Assembly (NCBI GenBank): GCA_903858115.1
Contig: CAIOHR010000306.1
Location: 19,583 to 83,582, forward strand
DNA length: 64,000 nucleotides
Reading direction: 5' to 3'
DNA from: an uncultured Pirellula sp.
GTDB lineage: Bacteria; Planctomycetota; Planctomycetia; Pirellulales; Pirellulaceae
This document shows positions 17,263 through 25,992 of the stretch, one piece after another. Under the pieces are notes generated by a model, which did not search any database, was not told the DNA's origin, and saw only the letters and a list, made by a program, of their open reading frames with translations. Position 1 is the stretch's first letter. Each line of letters begins with the position of its first letter. The position numbers and the translations under genes were made by a program.

Positions 17263-18107
17263 TGTTGCGGACAAACGCCATGAAGGAACCGGAACGACTT
17301 ACACCTCAGCAATTCGAGTTGTTCCAAAAATTCATCTACGAGCGGTGTGGCATCAAAATCGATCTGTCGAAGATAACTTTGGTAAGCAACCGAATTCGGC
17401 GACGTCTACAACCAGCCAACTGCGCCGATTTTGCGACTTACTATAGGTTCATTACATCCAAGCTTGGGACGACGGAGCTAGTTAAATTCGTCGATGCCAT
17501 TACAACGAATGAAACTTCGTTCTTCCGTACTCCAAGCAATTTCGAATGGTTCAAGAATGCGTATCTAGGCGAGTTGCTCCGCGGCAAAGCGGATGGAAGA
17601 CGCGAATCAAACCTTCGAGTTTGGTCCGCAGCTTGCAGTTCCGGCGAAGAACCGTATTCCATTGCCATGTGTCTTGCCGAAGCAAGTGCCTCGTTGCGCG
17701 GCTGGACGATCCAAATTCTGGGTACCGACATTAGCGAGTCGTCACTGAAATTGGCTCGTGACGCGGTCTACCGGAGGCGAACCATGCAAGAAATGGATGA
17801 TGCCAAGGTTCGTCGCTACTTTTCGGAAGATATACCTGGCGAGTTTCAACTGCGGCCTATGATTAAGCAGATGGTTAAATTCAAGCATCATAATTTGATG
17901 AAGCCAATCCTCGAAGCGCCATTCGACTGTATTTGGCTTCGAAATGTCCTAATCTATTTTGATCGTGAATCGAAAGCAAAAGTAATCTCGAACCTTGTTC
18001 GATCACTGGTCAGTGGTGGTTACTTAGTTGTCGGGCCTTCGGAAGGTGTGTACGACATGCTGGGCATGCTCCAAAAACGCGGTACGTTTCTCTATCAAAA
18101 GCAATAG
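17262..18107 (+). CDS. cheR: Chemotaxis methyltransferase CheR
   Basis: A 281-residue protein with the N-terminal helical CheR domain (LTPQQFELFQKFIYERCGI) and the SAM-binding domain: FVDAITTNETSFFR, then RVWSAACSSGEEPYSIAM, the LGTDISESSLKLA acidic loop and CIWLRNVLIYFD. It methylates receptor glutamates using SAM. Start is ATG 17262, overlapping the receptor stop; ATG 17280 is an alternative. cheA follows after 14 bp. Confidence 0.92.
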   Translation: MLRTNAMKEPERLTPQQFELFQKFIYERCGIKIDLSKITLVSNRIRRRLQPANCADFATYYRFITSKLGTTELVKFVDAITTNETSFFRTPSNFEWFKNAYLGELLRGKADGRRESNLRVWSAACSSGEEPYSIAMCLAEASASLRGWTIQILGTDISESSLKLARDAVYRRRTMQEMDDAKVRRYFSEDIPGEFQLRPMIKQMVKFKHHNLMKPILEAPFDCIWLRNVLIYFDRESKAKVISNLVRSLVSGGYLVVGPSEGVYDMLGMLQKRGTFLYQKQ

Positions 18108-18121
18108 GTCAAGATACGATC

Positions 18122-20551
18122 GTGAACGATGATTTCAACTTTTCAACAGGTATGCCTTCGGATGAGATGGCTGAGTATGTCCAAATGTTCGTCGATGAGA
18201 CGTCAGAACAATTGGACGATCTGGTCGAAGTCTTGCTAGTCTTGGAGACCAAACCTGACAGCCCTACGCATCTTAACGAGTCATTTCGATTGATCCACTC
18301 GATCAAAGGAGCGGCTGCAATGATGGGGCTTGATAGCATTACGCTATTAACACATCACTTGGAGAATCACTTCGAACATCTTCGGTCTGGTATCAAAACA
18401 CTTGACCGATCGATGATGAACCTGATCCTCAAGTGCGTCGACTTTCTTCGCAACGCCGTCGATATGCTTCGTGAGGGCCGCCCTCTAGCTAGTGCGCCAG
18501 ACTTGATCGAACAGCTCTCCCAATTTGGTGCGGAGATTCCGTTCGAGAGAAGTGTAGCCGCCGCTGATGAAATGGCCGGCTCATTCGTGGAGCCGAATCA
18601 GCCTTCTTCCGATGGTCAGCAAACCATCGATGCTATTGCAGCATTGCGCGGTGTCAACGTCCAGAAAAGAATCATTGTTTATCTCGATCGAACGATCGAA
18701 TTGCCCGAACTGAAGGCGGAGCTTATCATCGCCAGGTTGAGTGATCTGGCCGTGATCGGACGTACCAGCCCTGACATCGACGAGCTCGGAAGCCTTTCCG
18801 AGTTGCGCACACTTCAGGTTTGGCTGGAAACCACGAAGCAGGATGTTGACTTGCGAGCCGCTGTTGACATCGTTGGTGTAGATCTGATCGAAATCGATGA
18901 TGTCTGCGACGAACCAATAGTAGAACCATTGAATGTCCATGCTCCTCATTCCCCCGCAGTGGAGTTGCCCCCCATTGCGCCAGAACCGCTTGGAAACACG
19001 ATAGTTCAAGAACCTCTAGCTTATCTGGAGGAAGTATCGAGTTCGGAGCCTCCTCAACGGTCGAGTCCTTCAACATCAAACCAAGAAATGGTTACGCAGG
19101 CTCCCGATACGTCCAGCAAGGTGGTGGAAACGCTTAGGGTCGACATTCAGCGTCTTGATCGGTTGATGAATTTGGCAGGGGAGCTGGTGGTCAATCGTGC
19201 CCGTTTTGTGCAGCTCGCTTCGCAAATGACGGATACGTTCAAGAAGTCAGGACTGATTTCGCAGTTGCGGGATTTATGTGAACTGCTGCGTGCACCTACC
19301 ACGTCAATCGCATTGACTCAAGAAGAAAGAATCCGCGCGGTCGACGATCGCTATTCCGAAATTCGTTCGACGGTAGTGGCACTCGAAGAGCAGCTACACA
19401 CGCTCGAGCGCGGTCGACGTAGCTTTATCCAACTCAACGAAGCCATCGATCAATTCTCGAGAGTTTCCGACGGGCTGCAACGAGGCGTGCTGGACACACG
19501 AATGGTTCCCGTTGGACCGCTCTTCAATCGTTTCAAACGCACTGTTCGCGACATCTCCTCCGAGTTAGGAAAGAAAGTGAACTTCATCATTCGAGGGGAG
19601 AACACTGAGTTGGATAAGCGGATGATTGACGAGCTAGGGGACCCGCTGGTACACCTAGTTCGCAACGCCATCGATCACGGATTGGAGTCAGAGTCAGTGC
19701 GACGCAGTCGAGCAAAGCCGGAGGAGGGAACGCTGACACTAGAAGCAGCTCATAGCGGCAACAATGTCTTGATCACCATCTCGGACGATGGCGGTGGCAT
19801 TAATACGGAAAAAGTCAAACGAAGAGCTATTGAGCGAGGTCTCGTTTCCACGATGGAGGCGGATATGATGTCGGATTACGAGATTGCGCAGTTCGTTTGG
19901 GCTCCGGGTTTTAGTACCGCAGAGGTCGTATCGGACATTTCAGGACGTGGCGTAGGTATGGATATTGTGAAGACTCGCATAAGCGAATTGAACGGTACGA
20001 TTGAAGTCGATTCAACGTTGGGCAAAGGAACGCGGTTCGTTATTCGATTGCCGTTGACGTTGGCAATTATTCGCAGCCTACTGTTTCAGCTTCAACAAGG
20101 CACGTTTGCTGCACCGATTGAGAACGTTCGTGAAATTGTTTCGGTTCGGGATAGGGATGTTATCTCGGTTCACGGACGGGACTCCATCGAGGTGCGTGGA
20201 GAGTTTATTCCTTTGGTGCGCATCGAGGATATATTCGATTGGCACGAGATAAAGTACTCAAACGTGCACGAAATAAAGATGGAATCTGAATGCAATGGAG
20301 ATACATCAAGTGTTTTGATCCTGACTTCCAGCACGAAGTCGATGGGCTTGGTTGTTTCAGCACTACATGGTTGCCAAGACATTGTGGTGAAGTCGCTGGA
20401 TGATAACTTCACTCAAATCCGTGGGGTCGCGGGTGCCAGTATTCTGGGGGATGGCTCCGTTTGCTTGTTACTGGATGTCGTTTCCTGTTTGGAGCTGGCT
20501 CGGCAGCGGCTGCGTGAAAGGCCGCTCCAACGTCCGATGGCAACCACATGA
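18122..20551 (+). CDS. cheA: Chemotaxis histidine kinase CheA
   Basis: An 809-residue kinase read from GTG 18122. The N-terminal HPt domain carries IHSIKGAAAMMG with His59 as the phosphorylation site. Residues ~185-260 resemble a P2 response-regulator-docking domain, followed by a Pro/Ser-rich linker and the dimerisation helices (VETLRVDIQRLDRLMNLAGE). The ATPase domain shows the N box VHLVRNAIDHGLE, G1 ISDDGGGI and SGRGVGMDIVKTRI. A C-terminal CheW-like domain ends the protein. It receives receptor signals through CheW and phosphorylates CheY, CheB and possibly the REC-PP2C protein. Its stop overlaps cheC by ATGA. Confidence 0.93.
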   Translation: MNDDFNFSTGMPSDEMAEYVQMFVDETSEQLDDLVEVLLVLETKPDSPTHLNESFRLIHSIKGAAAMMGLDSITLLTHHLENHFEHLRSGIKTLDRSMMNLILKCVDFLRNAVDMLREGRPLASAPDLIEQLSQFGAEIPFERSVAAADEMAGSFVEPNQPSSDGQQTIDAIAALRGVNVQKRIIVYLDRTIELPELKAELIIARLSDLAVIGRTSPDIDELGSLSELRTLQVWLETTKQDVDLRAAVDIVGVDLIEIDDVCDEPIVEPLNVHAPHSPAVELPPIAPEPLGNTIVQEPLAYLEEVSSSEPPQRSSPSTSNQEMVTQAPDTSSKVVETLRVDIQRLDRLMNLAGELVVNRARFVQLASQMTDTFKKSGLISQLRDLCELLRAPTTSIALTQEERIRAVDDRYSEIRSTVVALEEQLHTLERGRRSFIQLNEAIDQFSRVSDGLQRGVLDTRMVPVGPLFNRFKRTVRDISSELGKKVNFIIRGENTELDKRMIDELGDPLVHLVRNAIDHGLESESVRRSRAKPEEGTLTLEAAHSGNNVLITISDDGGGINTEKVKRRAIERGLVSTMEADMMSDYEIAQFVWAPGFSTAEVVSDISGRGVGMDIVKTRISELNGTIEVDSTLGKGTRFVIRLPLTLAIIRSLLFQLQQGTFAAPIENVREIVSVRDRDVISVHGRDSIEVRGEFIPLVRIEDIFDWHEIKYSNVHEIKMESECNGDTSSVLILTSSTKSMGLVVSALHGCQDIVVKSLDDNFTQIRGVAGASILGDGSVCLLLDVVSCLELARQRLRERPLQRPMATT

Positions 20552-21186
20552 ACTCGTTGAACCTGCAACAAAAAGAGACTTTGGCCTCGTACATTCGCGT
20601 CGGCGCGTCGGACGCGTCGCAAGCGTTATCGACATGGTTGGGACGTCATGTTCACGTATCGCTGGAGCAACTCAATCAGGTTTCCTTTGAGACGGCAACC
20701 GAGCTACTCGGTCCAGTAGACGCCATCGTTTGCGCATGTTGTATGCGAGTCTCCGGTGGAGTCAGCGGTCAAATGCTACTTGGATTTGACGATAGAAGTG
20801 GCCTGGCGCTTTGCGATACGCTATTGACTCGAGAATCACGATCGGAGTCGTGGGGGGAGATAGAGATATCCGCTGCGACAGAGACCACGAACATTGTAGG
20901 CTGTGCGTTTCTCAACTCGCTCGCTCGCGTTTTTCCTGCGACCGACTCCTACCAAGAAGCGGATCGGATTTCACCTGACAGCACTTGGATCCCAACTCCC
21001 CCCGTATTCATTCGCGATTTTGCCGCAGCCATCATGCAATTTGCGTTGACGGACCAAGTTTGTGAATTTGATACGGTTCTCGTTGCCAATGCCCAGTTCT
21101 CCATCGATGCCATGCCTATCGCTTGGCGATTACTACTGATCCCAGACGCTAAAGCTCTTGACCATCTCGCGAGGAATCTTCGGTGA
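20548..21186 (+). CDS. cheC: CheC-type phosphatase
   Basis: A 212-residue protein of the CheC/CheX/FliY family. A repeated layout is visible: a long N-terminal alpha-beta part with GGVSGQMLLGFDDRSGLALCDTLL, then the motif ISAATETTNIVGCAFLNSLA. That supplies the Glu and Asn of the CheC active-site signature, with a Pro-containing segment downstream. CheC dephosphorylates CheY-P and binds CheD. A second active-site motif as in full CheC is not obvious, so activity may be single-site. Overlaps on both sides (ATGA, GTGA) imply translational coupling. No cheZ is present, so this is the local off-switch. Confidence 0.75.
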   Translation: MNSLNLQQKETLASYIRVGASDASQALSTWLGRHVHVSLEQLNQVSFETATELLGPVDAIVCACCMRVSGGVSGQMLLGFDDRSGLALCDTLLTRESRSESWGEIEISAATETTNIVGCAFLNSLARVFPATDSYQEADRISPDSTWIPTPPVFIRDFAAAIMQFALTDQVCEFDTVLVANAQFSIDAMPIAWRLLLIPDAKALDHLARNLR

Positions 21187-21677
21187 GCAATATCGCTGAG
21201 CAAGATGGACGGTTGGTCAAGATGGCGGAGATAGGAGTGTTGCACCAAACAGGCATTCTCAAAACGCTATTGGGTTCATGCGTCGGTGTCGCGCTGTATG
21301 AACGCAAACTGAAGGTAATGGGGTTGGCGCATATCGTGATGCCCAATTCTATTGGGCGAGAACAATCGTTCGGAAAGTACGCAGATACAGCGATTCCGGA
21401 GGCGATTCGACAAATGACGACGCTCGCAAGAGGCGCGAAATTATCCTTGACCGCGAAAATTGCTGGGGGAGCGAATATGTTTTCACATGTTTTACCCAAC
21501 AGCACCAACACCATAGGCGAACAGAACATCGTGGCGGTAGAAAAAATCCTAACGGTCCTCCAAATCCCGATCCTGGCGCGACACTTAGGAGGCACATTTG
21601 GTCGGCGGATGGTAGTCGACGTCGACTCAGGTCTGGTTCACATTCACGTCGTTGGCCAAACCGTAGTCCAAATGTGA
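21183..21677 (+). CDS. cheD: Chemoreceptor glutamine deamidase CheD
   Basis: A 164-residue protein beginning at GTG 21183 inside the cheC stop. It has the CheD core: TLLGSCVGVALYE with catalytic Cys33, and MGLAHIVMP with His50, the same Cys-to-His spacing (17) as in the Thermotoga enzyme. These are followed by KIAGGANMF and LGGTFGRRMVVD. It deamidates receptor glutamines and associates with CheC. Confidence 0.9.
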   Translation: MSNIAEQDGRLVKMAEIGVLHQTGILKTLLGSCVGVALYERKLKVMGLAHIVMPNSIGREQSFGKYADTAIPEAIRQMTTLARGAKLSLTAKIAGGANMFSHVLPNSTNTIGEQNIVAVEKILTVLQIPILARHLGGTFGRRMVVDVDSGLVHIHVVGQTVVQM

Positions 21678-21722
21678 TTGCAATATCCCCAAGACAACGA
21701 AAATCCGCTTGAGATTACCGAG

Positions 21723-22091
21723 ATGAGCAATAGACTATTGATCGTAGACGATGCCATGATCATGCGGCTACGAATTCGCGAAATAGCAACCCAAGCTGGC
21801 TGGGAAGTCGTGGGAGAAGCTGCCGATGGAAACCAAGCGATCGAAATGTTTCGTCGCTTGAAACCGGACCTCGTGACGATGGATATCGTCATGCCTTCTA
21901 TGGATGGTGTGGATGCACTTCAGGCCATTCGTGAAGCGGCCCCCAACGCAAGAGTTTGCATGGTGAGTGCATTGAATCAACGAGAGAAGCTAGCTGAATG
22001 CATTCGACTCGGAGCGATCGATTTTGTTGTTAAGCCATTCGAAAAGTCGCAATTGATCAGCTTGTTCGAAAAGCAAGGACGTATCCAATGA
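21723..22091 (+). CDS. cheY: CheY-type single-domain response regulator
   Basis: A 122-residue receiver domain alone. Acidic pair D9/D10, phospho-acceptor Asp54 in TMDIVMPSMDG, Ser82 and Lys104 (VVKPF) are in place. ATG 21723 is chosen over a TTG just after the cheD stop, since it places the first beta strand at the usual distance. It should be the diffusible output of CheA; no motor gene is in the window, so its target is unknown. Its stop overlaps cheB as ATGA. Confidence 0.88.
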   Translation: MSNRLLIVDDAMIMRLRIREIATQAGWEVVGEAADGNQAIEMFRRLKPDLVTMDIVMPSMDGVDALQAIREAAPNARVCMVSALNQREKLAECIRLGAIDFVVKPFEKSQLISLFEKQGRIQ

Positions 22092-23251
22092 CGGTAAGAG
22101 TCATGGTGGTCGACGATTCTGGGCTCTACCGGCAATTCGTTAAGAATGTGCTTCGAAACATTTCGGATGTCGAAGTCGTCGGATTTGCGTGCACCGGAAA
22201 AGAGGCGATGGAAAAGATACCGGGATTGCATCCGGATCTTTTGACACTCGACGTTCAGATGCCCGACATGAATGGACTGGAATTGCTTCGCGAAATCAAG
22301 AAGCGTCGACTTCCGGTCAAAGCAATTATGATAAGTAGTCTAACGGCACACGGAGCGCAAGTGACCACGGATGCACTCCTCGCAGGTGCATTCGACTTTA
22401 TTCAGAAGCCAAACAACCCTGATCCAAATACCAATCGCATGCAACTGGAGGGGCTCCTGGCGGACAAGATTAAAGCGTTTCAACAGAGTCGCACCCTATC
22501 GATGCCTATCAAGAAAGCGGGGACACAAACGGCAAACTTGGGACGGATTCAAAACGAGGAATCGCCTCTCCATCACGCGACTCAGAACTCTGTTGGCAAT
22601 TCTGCATTTCCTGAAGTGCGAACTGAAACGCGGAATTCTCGGATCGACGCAGTCTTGATCGGAACGTCGACGGGCGGCCCGGTGGCGCTTCGTGAACTGA
22701 TTCCGAAGTTGCCGAAAACACTAGGTGTTCCCGTATTTGTGGTACAACACATGCCACCCAAGTACACTCAGTCGTTGGCCTATCGAATTGGAGAGGTCAG
22801 TCAACTCCCGGTTCATGAAGCCGAGGATGGAATGAAAGTCGAAGCCAATCATGTCTACATCGCGCAGGGTGGATTGCATATGGGACTTGAACGTGTGCAT
22901 CGCACGTTAGTCATCCGCACATTGGATCTTCCGCACGAGCACAATTGTCGACCTGCGGTCGATTTTACTTTTCGAGCTGCATGCAATATCTATTCTGGCA
23001 ATCTATTAGGCGTGATCCTAACGGGAATGGGGCGTGATGGAACAGAAGGATGTAGAATGATCAAGCAATTGGGGGGGACGGTTTTCGCGCAGCATCCAGA
23101 CGGTTGCACCGTATACGGCATGCCCAAGGTCGTCGTTGAAGAGCAATTAGCCGATCGAGTGGTGCCACTGGAAAAGATGGCATCCTGGATCGTACGCATC
23201 GTCGAGAAAAGTCGAAGTAACCCCGACGCACCATTGCGCAACAACACTTGA
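22088..23251 (+). CDS. cheB: Chemotaxis methylesterase CheB
   Basis: A 387-residue two-domain protein. The receiver domain has Asp55 in LTLDVQMPDMNG and Lys in FIQKP. After a linker of about 60 residues, the esterase domain shows LIGTSTGGPVAL with catalytic Ser194, VQHMPP with the His, and ILTGMGRDG with the Asp. It removes methyl groups from receptor glutamates and works against CheR. Its stop lies within TTGA at the head of the following gene. Confidence 0.93.
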   Translation: MTVRVMVVDDSGLYRQFVKNVLRNISDVEVVGFACTGKEAMEKIPGLHPDLLTLDVQMPDMNGLELLREIKKRRLPVKAIMISSLTAHGAQVTTDALLAGAFDFIQKPNNPDPNTNRMQLEGLLADKIKAFQQSRTLSMPIKKAGTQTANLGRIQNEESPLHHATQNSVGNSAFPEVRTETRNSRIDAVLIGTSTGGPVALRELIPKLPKTLGVPVFVVQHMPPKYTQSLAYRIGEVSQLPVHEAEDGMKVEANHVYIAQGGLHMGLERVHRTLVIRTLDLPHEHNCRPAVDFTFRAACNIYSGNLLGVILTGMGRDGTEGCRMIKQLGGTVFAQHPDGCTVYGMPKVVVEEQLADRVVPLEKMASWIVRIVEKSRSNPDAPLRNNT

Positions 23252-23277
23252 CATACACATCCAACTTCCAAATACAA

Positions 23278-24669
23278 ATGAATCGTACCACCCCCATCGT
23301 TGTCATTGCAGAGGATAGCCGAGTTCAAGGAAAAGTGCTGCAGCAGCGCCTCATCGCAGCCGGGTACGATGCACATGTCGGTATCAACGGCGAATTGGCA
23401 CTGGAGCTAGTGCAGAAGCTGAAGCCTGACATCGTCGTATCGGATATCGAAATGCCGAAAATGAACGGTTACGAACTGTGTAGTGCGATCAAGCAGAGTG
23501 AAGAGCTTAAACGCTGCCCAGTGATCTTGCTGTCTACCTTGAATGATGCCGAGGACATTATCAAAGGACTAGCCGCAGGTGCTGATAACTATATTACCAA
23601 ACCGTACGACATCAAATTTCTTATCGCAAGGATCGAAGATCTTCGATCGAATCCAGTTCAAGACGTAGATCTCGAATCGTCGAGTACCATTCCTGTGACA
23701 CTTGGAGGGCAGGTCTACGAAGTACGATCAGGAAGACAGCAGACGTTGAACTTGCTGGTTTCCGTGTTCGAAAATGCGGTCGAGAAGAACAAAGAACTGC
23801 ACCGTAGTAATGAACACTTGATTTTGGCTAAAGAAAAACTCTCCGCATGGAACACTCAACTCGAATCGCTGAACAGCCAGTTGAATGAATTCAACAGTCG
23901 TATGAAGCGAGATCTACAAGCGGCTGCTCGAATGCAACAATCCTTGCTACCGAACGAAGCAATCGAACTTCCCGAAGTCGCGGTCGCCTGGGACTATACT
24001 CCATGCGAGGAGTTAGCCGGTGATTTCCTAAACTATGCGAAGCTCGACGAGAACACTCTCGGCTTGTACGTAGTGGACGTGTGTGGGCATGGAGCTGCGT
24101 CCGCATTGTTGGCTGTTGCGATTGGACGAGTTCTCAGCACGGTTGTTTCTGCAACATCGCTTCTGGTAAGACTCGATCCATTCACGGGCAAACGTGTCGT
24201 CACTCCACCAACGACTGTCGTCGGTGAGCTGAACAAGCGTTTCCCCATGGAAAGCCAGGGAGGTCTGCATTTTACGATTCTATACGGCGTTCTCGACCTT
24301 CGAACAAAGCTCTTTCGATACGCATGTGCAGGGCACCCACAACCGGTACATCTACCCAAGGGCCAGAAGGCCGTGTTTGCGTCAGGCGAGGGGCTGGCCG
24401 TTGGATGGGTGGACGACGTAGAATTTGATGAGTTTACACTGCAGTTGGCTGCCGGCGACCGATTGTTGCTCTATTCCGACGGCGTACCTGAAGCGATGGA
24501 CGCGAGTCTGGAGCAGCTAACGAACCAACGAATGCTTGAAGAACTAGATGCCAGCCGCGAGAAAACACTGGGTGATCAAGTTACCCATGTCCGAGAGATC
24601 GTGAACGATTGGTGTAAGCCCAAGGGGCCTTTGGATGACGTCTCGATCTTACTCGTAGAGATTCAATAG
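23278..24669 (+). CDS. Response regulator fused to PP2C/SpoIIE-type phosphatase (RsbU-like)
   Basis: A 463-residue protein with an N-terminal receiver domain (Asp56 in VVSDIEMPKMNG, Lys in NYITKPYD). A coiled-coil linker follows at ~175-225 (KNKELHRSNEHLILAKEKL), then a SpoIIE-type phosphatase: AARMQQSLLPNEAIELP, CEELAGDFLNY, VVDVCGHGAASALLA, ACAGHPQPVHLP, LLLYSDGVPEAMD and late DDVSILLVE. It probably dephosphorylates an anti-sigma antagonist when its receiver is phosphorylated. ATG 23278 is chosen; a TTG at 23248 overlapping the cheB stop is an equally arranged alternative. No STAS or anti-sigma gene is adjacent. Confidence 0.88.
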   Translation: MNRTTPIVVIAEDSRVQGKVLQQRLIAAGYDAHVGINGELALELVQKLKPDIVVSDIEMPKMNGYELCSAIKQSEELKRCPVILLSTLNDAEDIIKGLAAGADNYITKPYDIKFLIARIEDLRSNPVQDVDLESSSTIPVTLGGQVYEVRSGRQQTLNLLVSVFENAVEKNKELHRSNEHLILAKEKLSAWNTQLESLNSQLNEFNSRMKRDLQAAARMQQSLLPNEAIELPEVAVAWDYTPCEELAGDFLNYAKLDENTLGLYVVDVCGHGAASALLAVAIGRVLSTVVSATSLLVRLDPFTGKRVVTPPTTVVGELNKRFPMESQGGLHFTILYGVLDLRTKLFRYACAGHPQPVHLPKGQKAVFASGEGLAVGWVDDVEFDEFTLQLAAGDRLLLYSDGVPEAMDASLEQLTNQRMLEELDASREKTLGDQVTHVREIVNDWCKPKGPLDDVSILLVEIQ

Positions 24670-24760
24670 CATTCTCCAGCGAAAAACGATGGAGTTCGAC
24701 GTGCTTCCGTAAAAAGGGCGCAACAAAAGAAGCCGAAAATGGTAAACGGTCTGTCACAAC

Positions 24761-25777
24761 CTAGTTTGGTTTCGATGCAGCATACGCTCGATAGGCTTCG
24801 GCAATTCCAGCCGCTTTCTCATCCCCTTCATGAAAGATGATTCGATGTCGTAACTGCACGGCTTCGCCACTCTTCAAAGTAAACGTACCAGACTCCGATT
24901 TTGGGTCGAGACTCTGTAGTCCAAATGCGTTTGCTGTGAACAACCCATAGTCGCGCACATGCCATCGCGTTGGATGACGAAAACTCGAAGGATGATTTAG
25001 AAACGCAACTCCCATATGCTCACCATCGATAGGTCCATTGTAATCGACCCATTGCGCCGTCTTCGACCACGTATCTACATCGCGATCACCAGAACTGTTG
25101 ATGATATGCCCCTTGCCGTGAGTTAGCGACATCGAAGTCGGAACACGGACATTCAATCCTGCATCTTTCTTGTCTTGCAACTCAACGTCTCCATACTTTC
25201 CAATCAAAGTGATGTCAAAGTCCAGAACAAGCTGCCCTTTCTCCGATCGTTGAAAAATCATGGCTCGCTCGTCTGCCATCAGCTTCTTTCCAGAAGAGTC
25301 CAAGTAGTCATGACTCGAACGGATTACGGCATTGTGCTTGTTGGCGGACGTTTCTGAAAAGCTCACATGCGCAATAGTACCCAAGCCAGCCAAAAACTTT
25401 TGCTGTTCATCACCTTTACTATTCTTCGAAGCGGATTCCAGCCACGTATCGGTTCCGGCTACCCCTTGGTGTCCAAACCAAATGCCTCGATGATGCGGAT
25501 GGTCATGCTGTTCTCCTGCAACGGTCTCCATCGGAAAAGCCCGAGTCATCGACTTCCCCTTGGGACCAATCACGGGCCAAAAGTAGGGCTTCTTTGCATC
25601 CGCATCTTGAAAGTGATATCGAGTTACCAATTTCCCATCGTATTCGATCGTAACGTGCGATTCCCCACGAGAAATCGAAAAACCTTGAGCATGCAACTGT
25701 TGGTCCCAGCTATGCAGGAAAACCAGGGCGAACATCGAGACAAGAACACATACAGTTTTGTTGAAGGTGTTATTCAT
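24761..25777 (-). CDS. Secreted DUF6807 (PmoA-like) protein
   Basis: A 338-residue protein from ATG 25777 with a signal peptide (FALVFLHSWDQQLHAQG). The body has the family's His-rich signature QHDHPHHRGIWFGHQG, ADERAMIFQ, and a late GVAFLNHPSSFRHPTRWHVRDYG. Members are planctomycete/Bacteroidetes-type exported proteins of unknown function, often placed beside sugar oxidoreductases or DUF1501/PSD1 genes, as here. The His cluster suggests metal binding (inference). It converges with the chemosensory operon across a 91-bp gap that includes a weak hairpin near 24674-24692. Confidence 0.8.
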   Translation of the reverse strand: MNNTFNKTVCVLVSMFALVFLHSWDQQLHAQGFSISRGESHVTIEYDGKLVTRYHFQDADAKKPYFWPVIGPKGKSMTRAFPMETVAGEQHDHPHHRGIWFGHQGVAGTDTWLESASKNSKGDEQQKFLAGLGTIAHVSFSETSANKHNAVIRSSHDYLDSSGKKLMADERAMIFQRSEKGQLVLDFDITLIGKYGDVELQDKKDAGLNVRVPTSMSLTHGKGHIINSSGDRDVDTWSKTAQWVDYNGPIDGEHMGVAFLNHPSSFRHPTRWHVRDYGLFTANAFGLQSLDPKSESGTFTLKSGEAVQLRHRIIFHEGDEKAAGIAEAYRAYAASKPN

Positions 25778-25992
25778 GAAGAACGGGACTTTCAAATGAA
25801 GGTGGGAGGGAAGAGTAGTGTTTTCGATTACCACTCCAGCCGTCTAATTATAGCCCAACGATAGCCCGTGAGGTTGGAACGCAATCCGATCCCAAGCTTG
25901 CGAATCGTGAGGAAAGATACTCCGTGTCCAGCGATCTAACCGGCTAAACTCATGACTTGCGATGTGAACAGGCTTTACGAGGTCAACGACAT

